Origin: Neoarius graeffei
Lineage: Eukaryota; Chordata; Actinopteri; Siluriformes; Ariidae
Direction: 5' to 3'
Assembly (NCBI RefSeq): GCF_027579695.1
Contig: NC_083583.1
Coordinates: 5,012,542-5,076,541 of the forward strand
DNA length: 64,000 bases
Shown: positions 47,370-58,810 of the stretch, piece by piece
Layout of the letters: every line of letters starts with the position of its first letter
How positions within the stretch are numbered: the first letter of the stretch is position 1
Notes under the pieces: model-generated
Seen by the model: the letters and a program-made list of their open reading frames with translations, nothing else
Told to the model about the DNA's origin: nothing
Database searches by the model: none
Translations under genes and position numbers: made by a program

Positions 47370-47715
47370 TAATCCTTAACTAATGATGAAATACCAGAGT
47401 GGAGCTCTCCAGACACTTCATTTGTAATTCATAGAACAGTGATTAGCATGAATATTAATGATACAAATTCCAAGAAAAATAAATTAAAAGGACACTCTGT
47501 AGAGTTCAAATCTCCACCAAGCCACAGATTCAGAATTTAGACAGATAAATTGGCTTCCAGTTGAAAAAAGGGTAGATCAAATTATACTCTCACACACACT
47601 CACAAAATTGTTCTGGGCAATGCTACTAGCTATATGTACAAGGGCTTTACTCTGGTAAACCAGCATCACCATTACCAGACAAGGAGAAGTGCGTCAAATT
47701 TCGTTATAAACAGAG

Positions 47716-48335
47716 CTTGTCTGTGAAGATTCTCAGTCATCCAGGTCATGGTAAACTGTGGGTGGGGAGAGAGAGCAACTGGACTTGCTTGAAGATTCTT
47801 GAAGATGTTTCACCTCTCATCCGAAAGGCTTCTTCAGTTCTGTATGACTGGTAGGGAGCATCAGGTATTTTTCCTACGGTATATCCACTGCATTGATGTG
47901 CTTAGAGAAGGCTTCCACCTCATGGGTTTGGATTTTCACCCAGGTGTCATCCACATATCTGAACCAGTGGCTGGGAGCAACTCCTGAAAAAGTGGTCAAA
48001 GCTTTATGTTCCACTTCCTCCATGTAAAGATTGGCCACAATAGGGGATACCGGTGAGCCCATGGCGCATCCATGCTTCTGTCTGTAGAAACTTTCATTAA
48101 ACTGGAAATAAGTGGTGGTCAGGCAGAGGCCAAGCAGGGTGCAAATCTGGTCCGAGCCCTCCTTTCTTGGATGGTGAGGTTGGAGGGGGGTGCTTTCGCA
48201 CTGGACAGAGCAGCTGATATAAATATCTGATGCTCCCTACCAGTCAGACAGAACTGAAGAAGCCTTTCGGATGAGAGGTGAAACGTCTTCAAGAATCTTC
48301 AAGCAAGTCCAGTTGCTCTCTTTTACCACCCACAG
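47716..48335 (-). mobile_element. Penelope-like retroelement fragment, 12-bp duplication
   Basis: TTATAAACAGAG occurs at 47704-47715 and 48336-48347. The minus-strand frame reads TYFQFNESFYRQKHGCAMGS, PVSPIVANLYMEEVEHKALT and HWFRYVDDTWVKIQTHEVEA. The GSPVSPI and YVDD motifs are those of Penelope-like RTs. Both ends carry the same terminal sequence in opposite orientation. Only the RT middle is kept; the GIY-YIG endonuclease part is absent. Confidence 0.88.
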
Positions 48336-48894
48336 TTATAAACAGAGTAAATTCAAATGGTAAAGTTTCTTTTGGTCATGTTGCAAAAATCCTTTGGAAT
48401 GCACTTCCTACCTCCTTGACCCAAATTATCGATTCAAAATTGTTCAAATTTAAGGTCAAGGAGTACTTTTTACAGGAAATTGAAAATAGCGAAAATAGTG
48501 TTTTCATTTTTTATTAATCTTTTCATCTTTTCAGGTCTTCTTGCCTGAATTTCTCTTCCCCTTGACATTTGGTACTCTTCGTTTTCTACCCTTTATTTTC
48601 ATTTTATCCTTGTTTTTAAGAGTTTATTTACACTCACTTAGTATTTAATTTTATCTGTGATATTTGTCAGTTTAGATGTGATATCTTTTTTTGTCCATTG
48701 TATTTAATTTATACTAAAAAATGCTACACGTGATATTATATTCTAATCTGTGATGCGCAATCTTATGCTAACGTGTTTATCTGTTTTAATTATGCACATT
48801 TTTTTAGTTCTAATTATATTCAGTTTATATGCTTATGTTTTATTTCTGACTTTTCTGTTTGTTCATAATTTTTCTATTGTTTGACACACTTTAA

Positions 48895-49798
48895 CCCTCA
48901 TCCTACCATGCTATTTTACACCTTAATCTTACCATGTGGGGTCCGTTTGGACCCCAATACTTTTCTTTAAAATTAAAGCTTATAAAGACAAAATCACCAG
49001 ATAAGTTTTGTTCAGAACATCTTGTATTAATAACAGCAATACACTAAAGGGCCCAAGGCATAAAGAACACACTTAACCTTCATCCTACCAGCCAATTTTA
49101 CATACACAAACTACCAGGCGGGGTCCGTATGGACCCCAGGAGGGAATACCTTGAAATCAATGCAGTAAGAACCAATTCAATGCAGCAAACAGACATAACT
49201 TTATTGAAGAACAAAATCCACTATGGCTGAATATCAATGATGTATTATAAATGCAATAACATTGCAATAATATTGCAATAACTAGCATGCATGTAGCAAA
49301 TTATAGCGCCACAAAAAAAAATTGGCATTATATACATGATTTTTGCAGCTCATGCAGCTGTAAAACATTCTGGATTACAACTTAGGTCTTTTCTTACAGA
49401 ATTTAAAACAAAAAAGTAATTGTAAAATAATTTAGGGCTTTTGTTTTGCAGCCTGTGCTTATTGCAGCAGTGGGGTCCACACGGACCCCAAGAAGGAATG
49501 CCTTGGTAGTTTCATTATGGAACATAAAAGAAATAAAAGAAGTTAACTTTCAGTGTGCTATTCAATTATAAAATGAAAGACAGATAAATTTTACTCTGGG
49601 GTCCGGTTGGACCCCAGTAACAAATTAATTATACCTTCACAATGCAAAAAGCTGATCTTCCGGTGCTTTAGTGTTTTAATTAAGAAATAAATTCCGACAA
49701 ATTCATAAAACAGTGAGGCAGTATGTCACATATTTTTAAAATGGCAAACAAACATATCGGTGCGGGGTCCAGATGGACCCCACTTGGTAGGATGAAGG
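48895..49798. mobile_element. TTAA-flanked element with five GGGGTCC-N4-GGACCCC palindromes
   Basis: CCCTCATCCTACCA at the left and its near-inverse TGGTAGGATGAAGG at the right, with TTAA at 48891-48894 and 49799-49802. A second left-type end (TTAA CCTTCATCCTACCA) lies at 49073. The palindromes are at 48938, 49120, 49472, 49598 and 49764. It is a nonautonomous piggyBac- or Kolobok-like element (inference from TTAA). Confidence 0.8.
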
Positions 49799-50142
49799 TT
49801 AAATTTATCTTTAATTTTATAATAATATGTCATCTTGTAATTTTTGCAACTTTTATATATTCATTATACTCAGTTTAATCAATTATTATAATATATTGAT
49901 GATTCTGTGACTTTTAATATTATTTTAATCTTGTTGTTAACAAATCACATCTAGTGTCTATAACAATATACAGGACCGCAATGGAAATAAGAGACTGTTT
50001 TCTCTTTATTGCATTTTTATCCTGCAACTATATTTTAAAATATCAATGACATTCTATTAATTTTCATTTGTATTTTGGTTGTTTTTTATGCACTATGCAC
50101 TTGTAAATTTTTAGTTTGTCTATTTCTTTGTTGCAAATAAAC

Positions 50143-50183
<41 letters not shown>

Positions 50184-51226
50184 TCAGATTTGCATCAAAA
50201 TCTAATCAACTGTTCCTTGGCCCATGGATCACCTTTCTTCCAAATTTCATCAAAATCCTTTCACTACTTTTTGAGTGATGTTGAGAACAGACAAACAAAC
50301 AAACAAACGGAGGTGAAAACATAACCTCCTCCAATAAAGTTGTCTGAGGTTAAAAAAAAAAAGAGCTAACGTCAACAGACCTTAGCCTTAATCTAACCTT
50401 AGGCTATCTATGGTAAATTTCATGTCATGCTGTGATAGTAAAATAATCAACAAAAATGTGGTGTGATGAAGTGTACAGTTACACCCCAGAGTTGAATATT
50501 TTCCTGTAACAGCACACCTCTCTAATGCTACATGAATTCAGCCCGGTTTTAAAACAATCTTGTTGGGTCTGAATATGAACGTCGCAAATGACAGACCTTG
50601 TAGTGTGAAAATCAAAGAACAGTGATGTGGTGTCTGGGAAGTCCGACAACACCCCAAAGAAAAGTCGAGCATGTCAAGATTTTTTGCATTTTCTCGCCTA
50701 GCTTGACAATTCTAACAACTCTTGAGACACCAGTCATGCTGACTTCTTCTGCTCTCTGGACCTGCCCGATCCATCCTGACGCCCTACTTCTGGCTGGAGT
50801 CTCATCACATCGCTTGTGTGGAGGACGGCCCCATATGGCCAGTTGAAAGTCACACTTAGAAGACGGCTCTGTAAAAACACTTCCAGTTTTGCTCTGATGG
50901 TTTAGGACTACAATCACCATGTTAACTTTAGGACTGCAGTTGTCATGAACAGTTTATAACTTCAACAAAACAGACTTCATGTTAAAACTACAATGAATTT
51001 CCTGGTTACACAGTTGTACTTTGTGACTCTATAGGATACAGTTATAGAAGTGAGTTATTTATAATCATGCTATCTGTTATCACCCAGATGAGGATGGGTT
51101 CCCTTTTGAGTCTGGTTCCTCTCAAAGTTTCTTCCTTGTGTCGTCTGAGGGAATTTTTCCTCACCGCCATCATCACAGGCTTACTTATTAGAAATAAATA
51201 CATTTCAAAGTCCTTCCGGTGCCAGG

Positions 51227-51517
51227 ACCTGGTCTTCACAGGCAGTCTCCCATCCCAGTACTAACAAGGCTCTTAAGGCGCATTGGGTGGCACCAATCTC
51301 CACTTCTATAACCCTCGGCCACTCTTGCCTATACAGCTAGGGTTACAGTGGGGGGCGGGTCCTCTGGTAACTATGAGAGTTTGACTTCCCACTCACATCT
51401 GTATTTCAGCATGCCTTGCCAGACGGCAGTAGGTCCCATTTTTATGATGGTCTTTGGTATGACCTGACCGCGAGTAGAACTTGCAATCTCCCAATTGAGA
51501 GGCAGACATGCTAACCA
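51227..51517 (-). mobile_element. tRNA-type SINE family 2, copy B, with 5S-rRNA-like segment
   Basis: On the minus strand it runs from CTCTAGTGGTTAGCATG (split by a younger SINE at 51518-51893) through ACCAAAGACCATCATAAAAA to a 44-base segment at 51270-51227. That segment reads GTTAGTACTGGGATGGGAGA then CTGCCTGTGAAGACCAGGT and matches the 3' part of vertebrate 5S rRNA, including box C, with about five differences. The ending GGAAGGACTTTGAA is shared with copy A. Confidence 0.7.
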
Positions 51518-51893
51518 GGGCGGCACGGTGGTGTAGTGGTTAGCGCTGTCACCTCACAACAAGAAGGTCCAGGTTCGAGCCCTGTGGCCGGCAAGGGCCT
51601 TTCTGTGTGGAGTTTGCATGTTCTCCCCGTGTCCGCGTGGGTTTCCTCCGGGTGCTCCGGTTTCCCCCACAGTCCAAAGACATGCAGGTTAGGTTAACTG
51701 GTGACTCTAAATTGAGCGTAGGTGTGAATGTGAGTGTGAATGGTTGTCTGTGTCTATGTGTCAGCCCTGTGATGACCTGGCGACTTGTCCAGGGTGTACC
51801 CCGCCTTTCGCCCGTAGTCAGCTGGGATAGGCTCCAGCTTGCCTGCGACCCTGTAGAACAGGATAAAGCGGCTACAGATAATGAGATGAGATG
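51518..51893 (+). mobile_element. tRNA-derived SINE, full length, 14-bp target duplication
   Basis: GGGCGGCACGGTGGTGTAGT start, A box TGGTGTAGTGGTTAGC, B box GGTTCGAGCCC, tail ATAATGAGATGAGAT. AGACATGCTAACCA flanks at 51504-51517 and 51894-51907. Inserted into SINE family 2 copy B. Confidence 0.95.
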
Positions 51894-51915
51894 AGACATG
51901 CTAACCACTAGAGTC

Positions 51916-52145
51916 AAGTCAAGTTTATTTGTATAGCGCTTTTAACAATAAACATTGGCGCAAAACAGCTTTACAGAATTTGAACGACTTAAAACACGAG
52001 CTAATTTTATCCCTAATCTATCCCTAATGAGCACGCCTGTGGCGAAGGTGGCAAGGAAAAACTCCCTCAGATGACATGAGGAAGAAACCTCGAGAGGAAC
52101 CAGACTCAAAAGGGAACCCATCCTCATTTGGGCAGCAACAGACAA
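51916..52145 (-). repeat. Composite dispersed repeat, second copy, inverted
   Basis: The plus strand reads TCAAGTCAAGTTTATTTGTA, AGGAAAAACTCCCTCAGATG and CAAAAGGGAACCCATCCTCA. It is the inverse of the 3' part of the repeat at 50630, so the two face each other. Confidence 0.7.
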
Positions 52146-52330
52146 CATGACAACATAACATTAACAGTTTTAACTGTTGATCAACAAAACCACTAGACCA
52201 GTTTGCATTATAAATGAATTTATTAGGGATAAAATTGGTTCATATGTTTAAAGTCTTTAATTTTCTGTAAAGTTGCTTTGCAACGATGTGTGATGTTAAA
52301 AGCGTGATGCAAATAAACTGATTTGACTTC

Positions 52331-54407
52331 TTACAGCATGTTCTTTGAAGTTCTTTCGATCGCCATGATTGACAATTTCTCGTCCCTCCTCCTGGAGACA
52401 TGCAAGGACATGAATGATGATTATTGCTCAGAGTCAAACTTGTAGTGTTGCCAGTCTCCTGATTAAGACACGACAATAATTTATAGCACTATGATTGCCT
52501 ACTCTAACATAGTGGCCTTCATTAAAGACAAAAATATTGTGTAGTCTGATCCTGGGATCAGTGTTTTATTCCTCTTATACCACAGTGCTTTGCACAAGGC
52601 TAACAATTTTAAAGCTAGACGGCCTTTCAATTTCATAAAATCAGTGAAATTTATTTCCCTCTGAAATGTGGTGATTGTGAGATGTTTATTTCTGTAATTT
52701 CTCACAAAATATCAGGCCATTCTGTGGCTGGGAAGTTATTTAATTTGAGGGGATTAAAGCAAATAGTGTGCATGAAATCGCTCGCGTCGTGCAGTCAAGC
52801 AGACAGAGGAAGTCCGTGTGCGCATGCGCAGGTTTACCTCCTTCTTCTTCTTCTTTTGGGTTTTACGGCAGCTGGCATCCACAGTGCTGCATTACTGCCA
52901 TCTACAGGTTTCCCTTTGAGCGTACACTGACAGTTCCATCATTCTGTCGCTAAACGAACAGCTGATCACACCGAGGTGCTTGCTGAGCGCCAATATTTAT
53001 TAGTTTGGTCCTGTGTTTCCTTTCCTTCGTATAGAACACGTCTTTTCTTCTTGCTTTCTTTCCGTTACTGTAGTCGCTCTTTCACGTTTCATTCGCACAC
53101 TCACGTCCTCCATTTTTCTCTCCTGTTTCAAATTTGTATCCCACAGTGCCTTGAGCGAACAGGGAAAGCCCACCACGTGATGCATGATGTCGTATCTTGA
53201 ATTGGGTCATGGTGAAGCAGGAAAAAATAGCAGAGAATTTAGGGCCACATGGCCCTAAATTAATTCATTATTCTTTTTTTTTTAAACCTAATAAAATTGG
53301 AAGTCTGTGATTCGAATTCAGTAGCTTTTGGTCCATTGAACAAAAATTATTGGGTGTCGGGGAAAATTCTTTTCATGACCTACATTTGAAAAATCTTAAA
53401 GGAAGTCCACCTTTCATGGAGTAAGAACCTGACATTTCATACTTTTTATCCATTTATAGTTTACCTACAAAGTTTGTTCTGGTTCTCATTTACATTATAG
53501 CAGCTATAAACATCCTTTCCCTGACCAGCCTCTTTTTTTCCTCTCTTGAAGTTAATAAGGCAAAAAAATACCGCAGCTTGTCATGTTTTCTTACTGAGAA
53601 AGTGAAAAGCATAACCTCTTTTGTTCTAAAGATGTCACGAATCTTAAATTTTCATCCTTACTTCTGACTGTTACAAAGCGCTGACACTGGAGACTCCTTT
53701 CATCCATGTTAAAGAAACGATTCCTGATAGAAACTTTCATTATAGAGTATCATTAGCGATTTGGAGCTGCTGTTCTAGAAAATTAATCTCCTTCTGACCA
53801 ATCACAATCCAGAATTCAACAGCACTGAACTGAATATTTATCATGAAGGAAGCATACGTCACACTCTTTCATTTTTTGTTTAATACCGATCAGTGTCACA
53901 TATAACAGGTATCATGAATATAAGTCCAAATGCGTACAACACATTACTAAAAATCACATCAAATATACACAGTTGCAATACACAACACTTTACAATATAG
54001 AAGATGTAGGCTTCTGATCACGCACACACAGAAACATGCTCACACACACACACACATTGTGAAAAGAGTTTTAATGTGGCGTGATTCAGTGGTGAAGAAG
54101 ATAAAAATGTGGATTTAATTCCATACAAACACGAACTGTCCTCTATAAATATCCATTCAGACGTCAGTGCAAGTTCCTCCTCGATCCGTGTTAAAGGGCT
54201 GCAACACGACACCATGTCACCACTGGACAAGTGAAAATTTCTGCTCCATTTTCTCTTTCATTTCACAAATTCAGGGATGTTCCAGCTGTACAAATTTGGT
54301 CACTGTGGGCACCTCGGAAACAGAGAGATGACGTATATACACGAGCGTGTCTTCTTTTTGAGCCGTTTGTCTTTTGAAACGTCCTTCTGTAGAACATGGA
54401 CGGATTA
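52331..54407 (-). other. tspan18 3' flank and 3' UTR region
   Basis: The part next to 54407 must contain the tspan18 3' UTR. The remainder shows a dispersed-repeat motif near 52560 (GTGTTTTATTCCTCTTATAC), a CTT-rich stretch at 52840, a 26-base palindrome at 53237-53262 and a short CA run at 54020-54056. No further gene was recognised. Confidence 0.5.
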
Positions 54408-54455
54408 TTACTGGATCCCTCGGAACAAGCACATGGCGAACACCATCGCGAAGAG
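54408..54455 (-). CDS. tspan18: tspan18 last coding exon: C-terminal tail and stop
   Basis: 15 codons LFAMVFAMCLFRGIQ plus TAA (54410-54408), directly followed by a second TAA. The acceptor is a good polypyrimidine tract ending CCTCAG. The C-terminal FRGIQ is identical to mammalian TSPAN18. The 3' UTR continues left; ATTAAA-type poly(A) candidates lie at 54114-54119 and 54070-54075 (minus strand), unproven. Confidence 0.95.
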   Translation of the reverse strand, partial: LFAMVFAMCLFRGIQ

Positions 54456-55092
54456 CTGAGGAGGACAGAAAGAATAAAGGACTGAATTAGGAACAAACAG
54501 TCCTGTAACAAGTTAAAAAACAAACATTCTTTTTTCTTTTTCTCCTTTTTTTAAACACACACCTTCGGTAAACCACACACTTTATTAGCATTGTATGTAT
54601 GAAGCAGGTTCTAGGAAGGTGAAGCCATGTTTGAAACCTGTGTTCACATTTCAAAAAAGCAAAAAGTTGCTCATATTGCTGATTGTTTGTGGGTGTGGCC
54701 TGTACAGCACTTTGTTGTTGTTGTGTGAGAAACAGTAGTAGCTGTATATACCAGAGAGGAACCGTCAGGGCCTTCTAGGCGTTCAGAGAAGGCTCAAACA
54801 TCTCAGCATTTCAAATGCTTTATTTAATTGCTTTCATTCTTTCATGATGATTATCCTCTTCTAATTCGGCCTCATTGTCTATCAAATGTGCTTCAGAAAT
54901 GAAAGGGTTACTGTCCTGAAAACATTAAAATCCAGTTCTCCAATGAGATTGTTTTGTTTGTTGTCTCTAGGCTGAGAAGAGTTTCGAGCTGCTCACTCAT
55001 TGGTTAGGACTTCACTGCCGGGACAGAAGGCCATGGCAGTGTACGTTTATGTAGGAAGTGACAGATGAATTAACCTATCAGATTTTGATTTA

Positions 55093-55465
55093 GGGCGGCA
55101 CGGTGGTGTAGTGGTTAGCACTGTCGCCTCACAGCAAGAAGGTCCGGGTTCGAGCCCCGTGGCCGGCGAGGGCCTTTCTGTGCGGAGTTTGCATGTTCTC
55201 CCCGTGTCCGCGTGGGTTTCCTCCGGGTGCTCCGGTTTCCCCCACAGTCCAAAGACATGCAGGTTAGGTTAACTGGTGACTCTAAATTGAGCGTAGGTGT
55301 GAATGTGAGTGTGAATGGTTGTCTGTGTCTATGTGTCAGCCCTGTGATGACCTGGCGACTTGTCCAGGGTGAACCCCGCCTTTCGCCCGTAGTCAGCTGG
55401 GATAGGCTCCAGCTTGCCTGCGACCCTGTAGAACAGGATAAAGCGGCTACAGATAATGAGATGAG
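55093..55465 (+). mobile_element. tRNA-derived SINE, full length, in last tspan18 intron
   Basis: Same family as 51518-51893: GGGCGGCACGGTGGTGTAGT start, B box GGTTCGAGCCC, tail ATAATGAGATGAG. No clear target duplication. Confidence 0.92.
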
Positions 55466-55613
55466 TTATCGCAACTTAATGCAAGAATTATACATGACTG
55501 TGAAATAAAGAAGATTCATTTTCTGTTTTCATTTCGTCCACCAGGTGGCAGTGAGAGACAATAAAACATCTTCAAAACATCTTTCAGGGATGAAATCAGA
55601 ATCCTGATCTTAC

Positions 55614-55697
55614 TTCTATGGTCAGGACAACGATAGCGAGCGCTCCGGCCATGTAGATGTACGCCTCGAAGTAATCCACCACAGCCGAATAACAGCC
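55614..55697 (-). CDS. tspan18: tspan18 exon: loop end and TM4
   Basis: 28 codons, GCYSAVVDYFEAYIYMAGAL then AIVVLTIE, with acceptor TTTACAG and donor GAA/GTAAGA. It carries the last loop cysteine and the fourth membrane helix. Confidence 0.95.
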
Positions 55698-56480
55698 CTG
55701 TAAAGATAAATAAATAAATAAAAATTAAAAAATTAAAAAAAGAGAGAGGGCATGTTTCAGCATCACGTGAAATGATGATGCACAAATCTCACAGACATCC
55801 GAGATACGACTTCAAAATAACACAAGGATACGATACATCTAAGGAATAGCACACTCTGTGTCGTGCTGTTGTTGGAAAATAACAAGTGATGGCTTGGTGT
55901 GATGAAGCAGAGTTATGGTTTCCACACTGAAGTGGATTATTTTCTGAGAACGGCACACCTTGAAGTGTTTTATTCCTTTTATACAACAGCAACTTGCTCA
56001 CAAAAAATGACACATCGTACTTTTTCTTTCTTCAGAGCTACATTTAATGTTGAACGTCTGCGAGACACGTTAGTTCCTGTTATCAGTCACGTTACAGCAG
56101 CTATAAAGTGCACCGTAATATAAACATGTGACTTGCAGCTGCGCGAGTGTCCTTCTGACCAATCACAATCCAGAATTGTACATGAACTAATTTGGGGGTG
56201 TGGTTATGTGATAACGGTTTGTGATGTCACTACAGTTTGTAAGATCCAAAGGCTGTGAACTAATCATGTCTGATATGCAAATGATGATGATGATAACTGT
56301 ATGCTAAGATGGCTTCTTCAAGTTGCTAACGTCAGTGATGACCGCAGTCGTGGTTTCGATGGTAACATTATATTTTGACAGGCTTGGCTTTAATGTTATA
56401 AATATATAAATCAGTGAGAAAGTGACAAGCTAAGTTAGTGATGTTCGCGATAATACACTAGCAAAGATGTCAGGAGTATG

Positions 56481-57990
56481 GACCCTTTTCACGTGACGTC
56501 ACGACAAACGCGGCCGCCATTTTGGACGTGTACTACCAGTAGTTTACCACAGCCAGCATTGAGGAACGGCAGCAAAGAAAGTGTTTATTTTCAGCAAGAC
56601 TTCCATCATGCCACTATATTGTTGTGCACCTGGATGTAGTAACCATCAACAAACAAGGCAAGGGTTATCATTTTATCGGATCCCGACGGAGAAGATGGAT
56701 AGCGGCCATTAACAGATTGGCAGCCCTCGGCATACCAACGCTTGTGTAGTGACCACTTTGTTGGAGGTAAGACGAATAAAATTAGCCAGAAAAGGCATTA
56801 CATTGCTGTTAACATTCTGTGGCGGCGAGTGTGTAACCAAATAGGCTAAAATAACCCATTGTAACCTCTTTGTTCTTCTGTAGTAGCTATTAGCTAACGA
56901 CATTAGCTAGCGTTGTGTTCCTTTGCTGTTGGTAGACTGTAGGACAGATCAGAGGCAGTGTCCTACAAACAGCGCTTAATTTGAGGGGGAGCAAGCCGGA
57001 GCGCGCTCCGGAACCTCGGGCGTTGGCTCCGGCAGCTATTTACACTGGATCCAGTGATCCGACACCTCTCTTGACTATGTAACAAAAAAAAAAAAAAAAA
57101 CGATTGTCTTTAGGCTTGCCATCCTTCCACTTGCAAGTGGTAAGTGATCTGCGCTGGGATCACACACACAGCGGCTCAGTCCCGAATCGTGGCTCGTGCA
57201 CTTCACTCGTGCGCTGTGTGAGCTGCGCAGGGCCGGAGTGCGCACCCTCCAGAGGGCACTCGCTGTTCAGAGCGGAGTGATTTGGAGCGCAGGATGCCTG
57301 CGGAGCCGAGCGTATCCGTGTATTGGTGTTGCTGTGTGCAGACAAATCGTGTATTGGTGTTGCTGTGTGCACACTAATCGCTTTTAAAAACGTTAATCTG
57401 ATGATCCGCTGATACGGTCTAATGTAAACATGGGCTAAGTGTTCAAAATAAGAGGAACATGTATTTGTCTCTTAAATCCAGGCCGTTCCCTGTAATCTGT
57501 AACACTGGGTTGGAGAAAGTAATGGCAAATAGTGAGTGCACAAACCATAGAAGGTAAACTGTACACAGCGCCAGGGCAGTGTGATGGTATGTCTACTTTT
57601 AGATTGTGTTAGCTTATCAATGAACACACTCGTCACTCGACGAGTTTCACGTCTTTACGACGGATACTTAAATGTGTGTTAGGTATTATTGTTGCAGTCT
57701 AAGCAGTCATTGTAGCAGCTAGATGAGCGAGAACCGAAAGGGTCTGTGCCATAAACCGTTATTTCTGTACGGCGTTGCTAATGTGTCGTTACTGTTGTTA
57801 TTTCTCCCTCTGCTCGCCCTGTAAATGCCCTACGTCGCTGGATAGCGAAGGTGTTTTCTGCATCTCGCTCCTTTTTCTTGTATGTTCTCCATTGGTCGCC
57901 TTCCTCGCATTCAAACCAATTCGAGCCGAAGTCCGCTACATGTCCAAAATGGTGGTCGCGTTTACGAAGGTCACGTGACTGAAAAGGGTC
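56481..57990 (+). mobile_element. THAP-bearing DNA transposon in tandem unit 1
   Basis: Ends GACCCTTTTCACGTGACGTC and (reverse complement) GACCCTTTTCAGTCACGTGA, with related CGGCCGCCATTTTGGAC and its counterpart further in. The undisturbed unit 2 reads GGAGTATAGGGCG, so the site is TATA, present as TATG before and TATA after the element. It keeps a THAP exon (56608-56766) but no catalytic exons. Unclassified repeats occupy 56970-57550. Confidence 0.85.
56608..56766 (+). pseudogene. THAP-domain first exon, frameshifted, with splice donor
   Basis: MPLYCCAPGCSNHQQTRQGL then SFYRIPT in one frame, RRRWIAAINR in a second, and DWQPSAYQRLCSDHFVG in a third, ending GGAG/GTAAGA. Together these are the C2CH pattern of a THAP zinc finger (CC.PGC ... 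W ... CSDHF). Two small indels break the frame, so the exon is dead. I have not joined it. Confidence 0.75.
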
Positions 57991-58778
57991 TATAGGGTGA
58001 TGTTTCCTAATTTGCATAATAATGCATATTCATAAAAGTTGCCACTTTTCTTGAGGATAAAGTTTCAGAGATGCGTTCTGACACATTTTTGGACATAAAC
58101 ATTATTTTGCTCTGAATACACAATTGTTTTAATATACACATGTGATTCGCAGCTGCGCGACTGTCCTTCTGACCAATCACAATCCAGAATTATCCATGAA
58201 TTAATTTTGGGGTGTGGTTACATAAGAACAGTTTGTGATGTAACTATAGTTTGTAAGATCCAAAGGCTTTGAACCAATCATGTCTGATATGCAAATGATA
58301 ATGATAACCGTATGCTAAGATGGCTTCCTCATGTTGCTAACGTCAGTGATGACCACAGTCGTGGTTGCTATGGTAATATATTTTGACAGGCTTGGCTAAT
58401 GTTTTATATATATATAAGTCAGTGAGAAAGTGACAAGCTAAGTTAGCCATGTTGGCAAATATATACTCGCAAAGATGTCAGGAGTATAGGGCGATGTTTC
58501 CTAATTTGTATATTCATAAAACCTGACATTTTTATTGAGGATAAAGTCTGAGAGATGCGTTCTGACCCATTTTTGGACATAAACATTATTTTGCTCTGAA
58601 TACACAATTGTTGTAATATAAACATGTGATTTGCAGCTGCACGACTGTCCTTCTGACCAATCGCAATCCAGAATTATCCATGAATTAATTTTGGGGCGTG
58701 GTTATATAAGAACAGTTTGTGATGTCACTACAGTTTGTAAGATCCAAAGGCTTTGAACAAATCAGGCCTAATATGCAA

Positions 58779-58810
<32 letters not shown>

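Larger units (their letters stand above)
47440..50182 (+). mobile_element. LINE remnant interrupted by two insertions
   Basis: Before the Penelope-like insertion it reads RQINWLPVEKRVDQIILSHT; after it NRVNSNGKVSFGHVAKILWN then ALPTSLTQIIDSKLFKFKVK to a stop near 48517. The 3' UTR, itself interrupted by 48895-49798, contains ACCGCAATGGAAATAAGAGA and ends in an (AATC)n tail at 50143-50182. It is similar in kind to the LINE at 38475-42790. Confidence 0.7.
50630..52330 (+). repeat. Composite dispersed repeat (otophysan-type), split
   Basis: The left part (50630-51199) has CATCCTGACGCCCTACTTCT, GGACGGCCCCATATGGCCAG and GATGAGGATGGGTTCCCTTT. It resumes at about 52219 and ends TAAAGTTGCTTTGCAACGAT then AAATAAACTGATTTGACTT. 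TTATTAGAAATAAA (51186-51199) and TTATTAGGGATAAA (52219-52232) border the inserted material and look like a target duplication. Confidence 0.6.

Noticed and set aside
50612..50920. 102-codon minus-strand frame
   Set aside because: It overlaps the composite dispersed repeat, with no recognisable domain.
51227..51270. A 5S rRNA gene
   Set aside because: Only the 3' portion with several changes is present, embedded in a SINE.
51550..51600. Possible tRNA genes at the SINE heads (also 55110, 60080, 61430, 19930)
   Set aside because: The A and B boxes are present but the sequences continue into the SINE body and do not fold as complete tRNAs.
51607..51894. Repeated open frame with MQVRLTGDSKLSVGVNVSVN (also 55212, 60033, 61104)
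   Set aside because: It is the translated GATGAG SINE body, present in every copy; not a gene.
33000..54000. Search for alx4 or cd82 between the two genes
   Set aside because: No homeodomain or second tetraspanin segments were recognised; the interval is mostly transposons.
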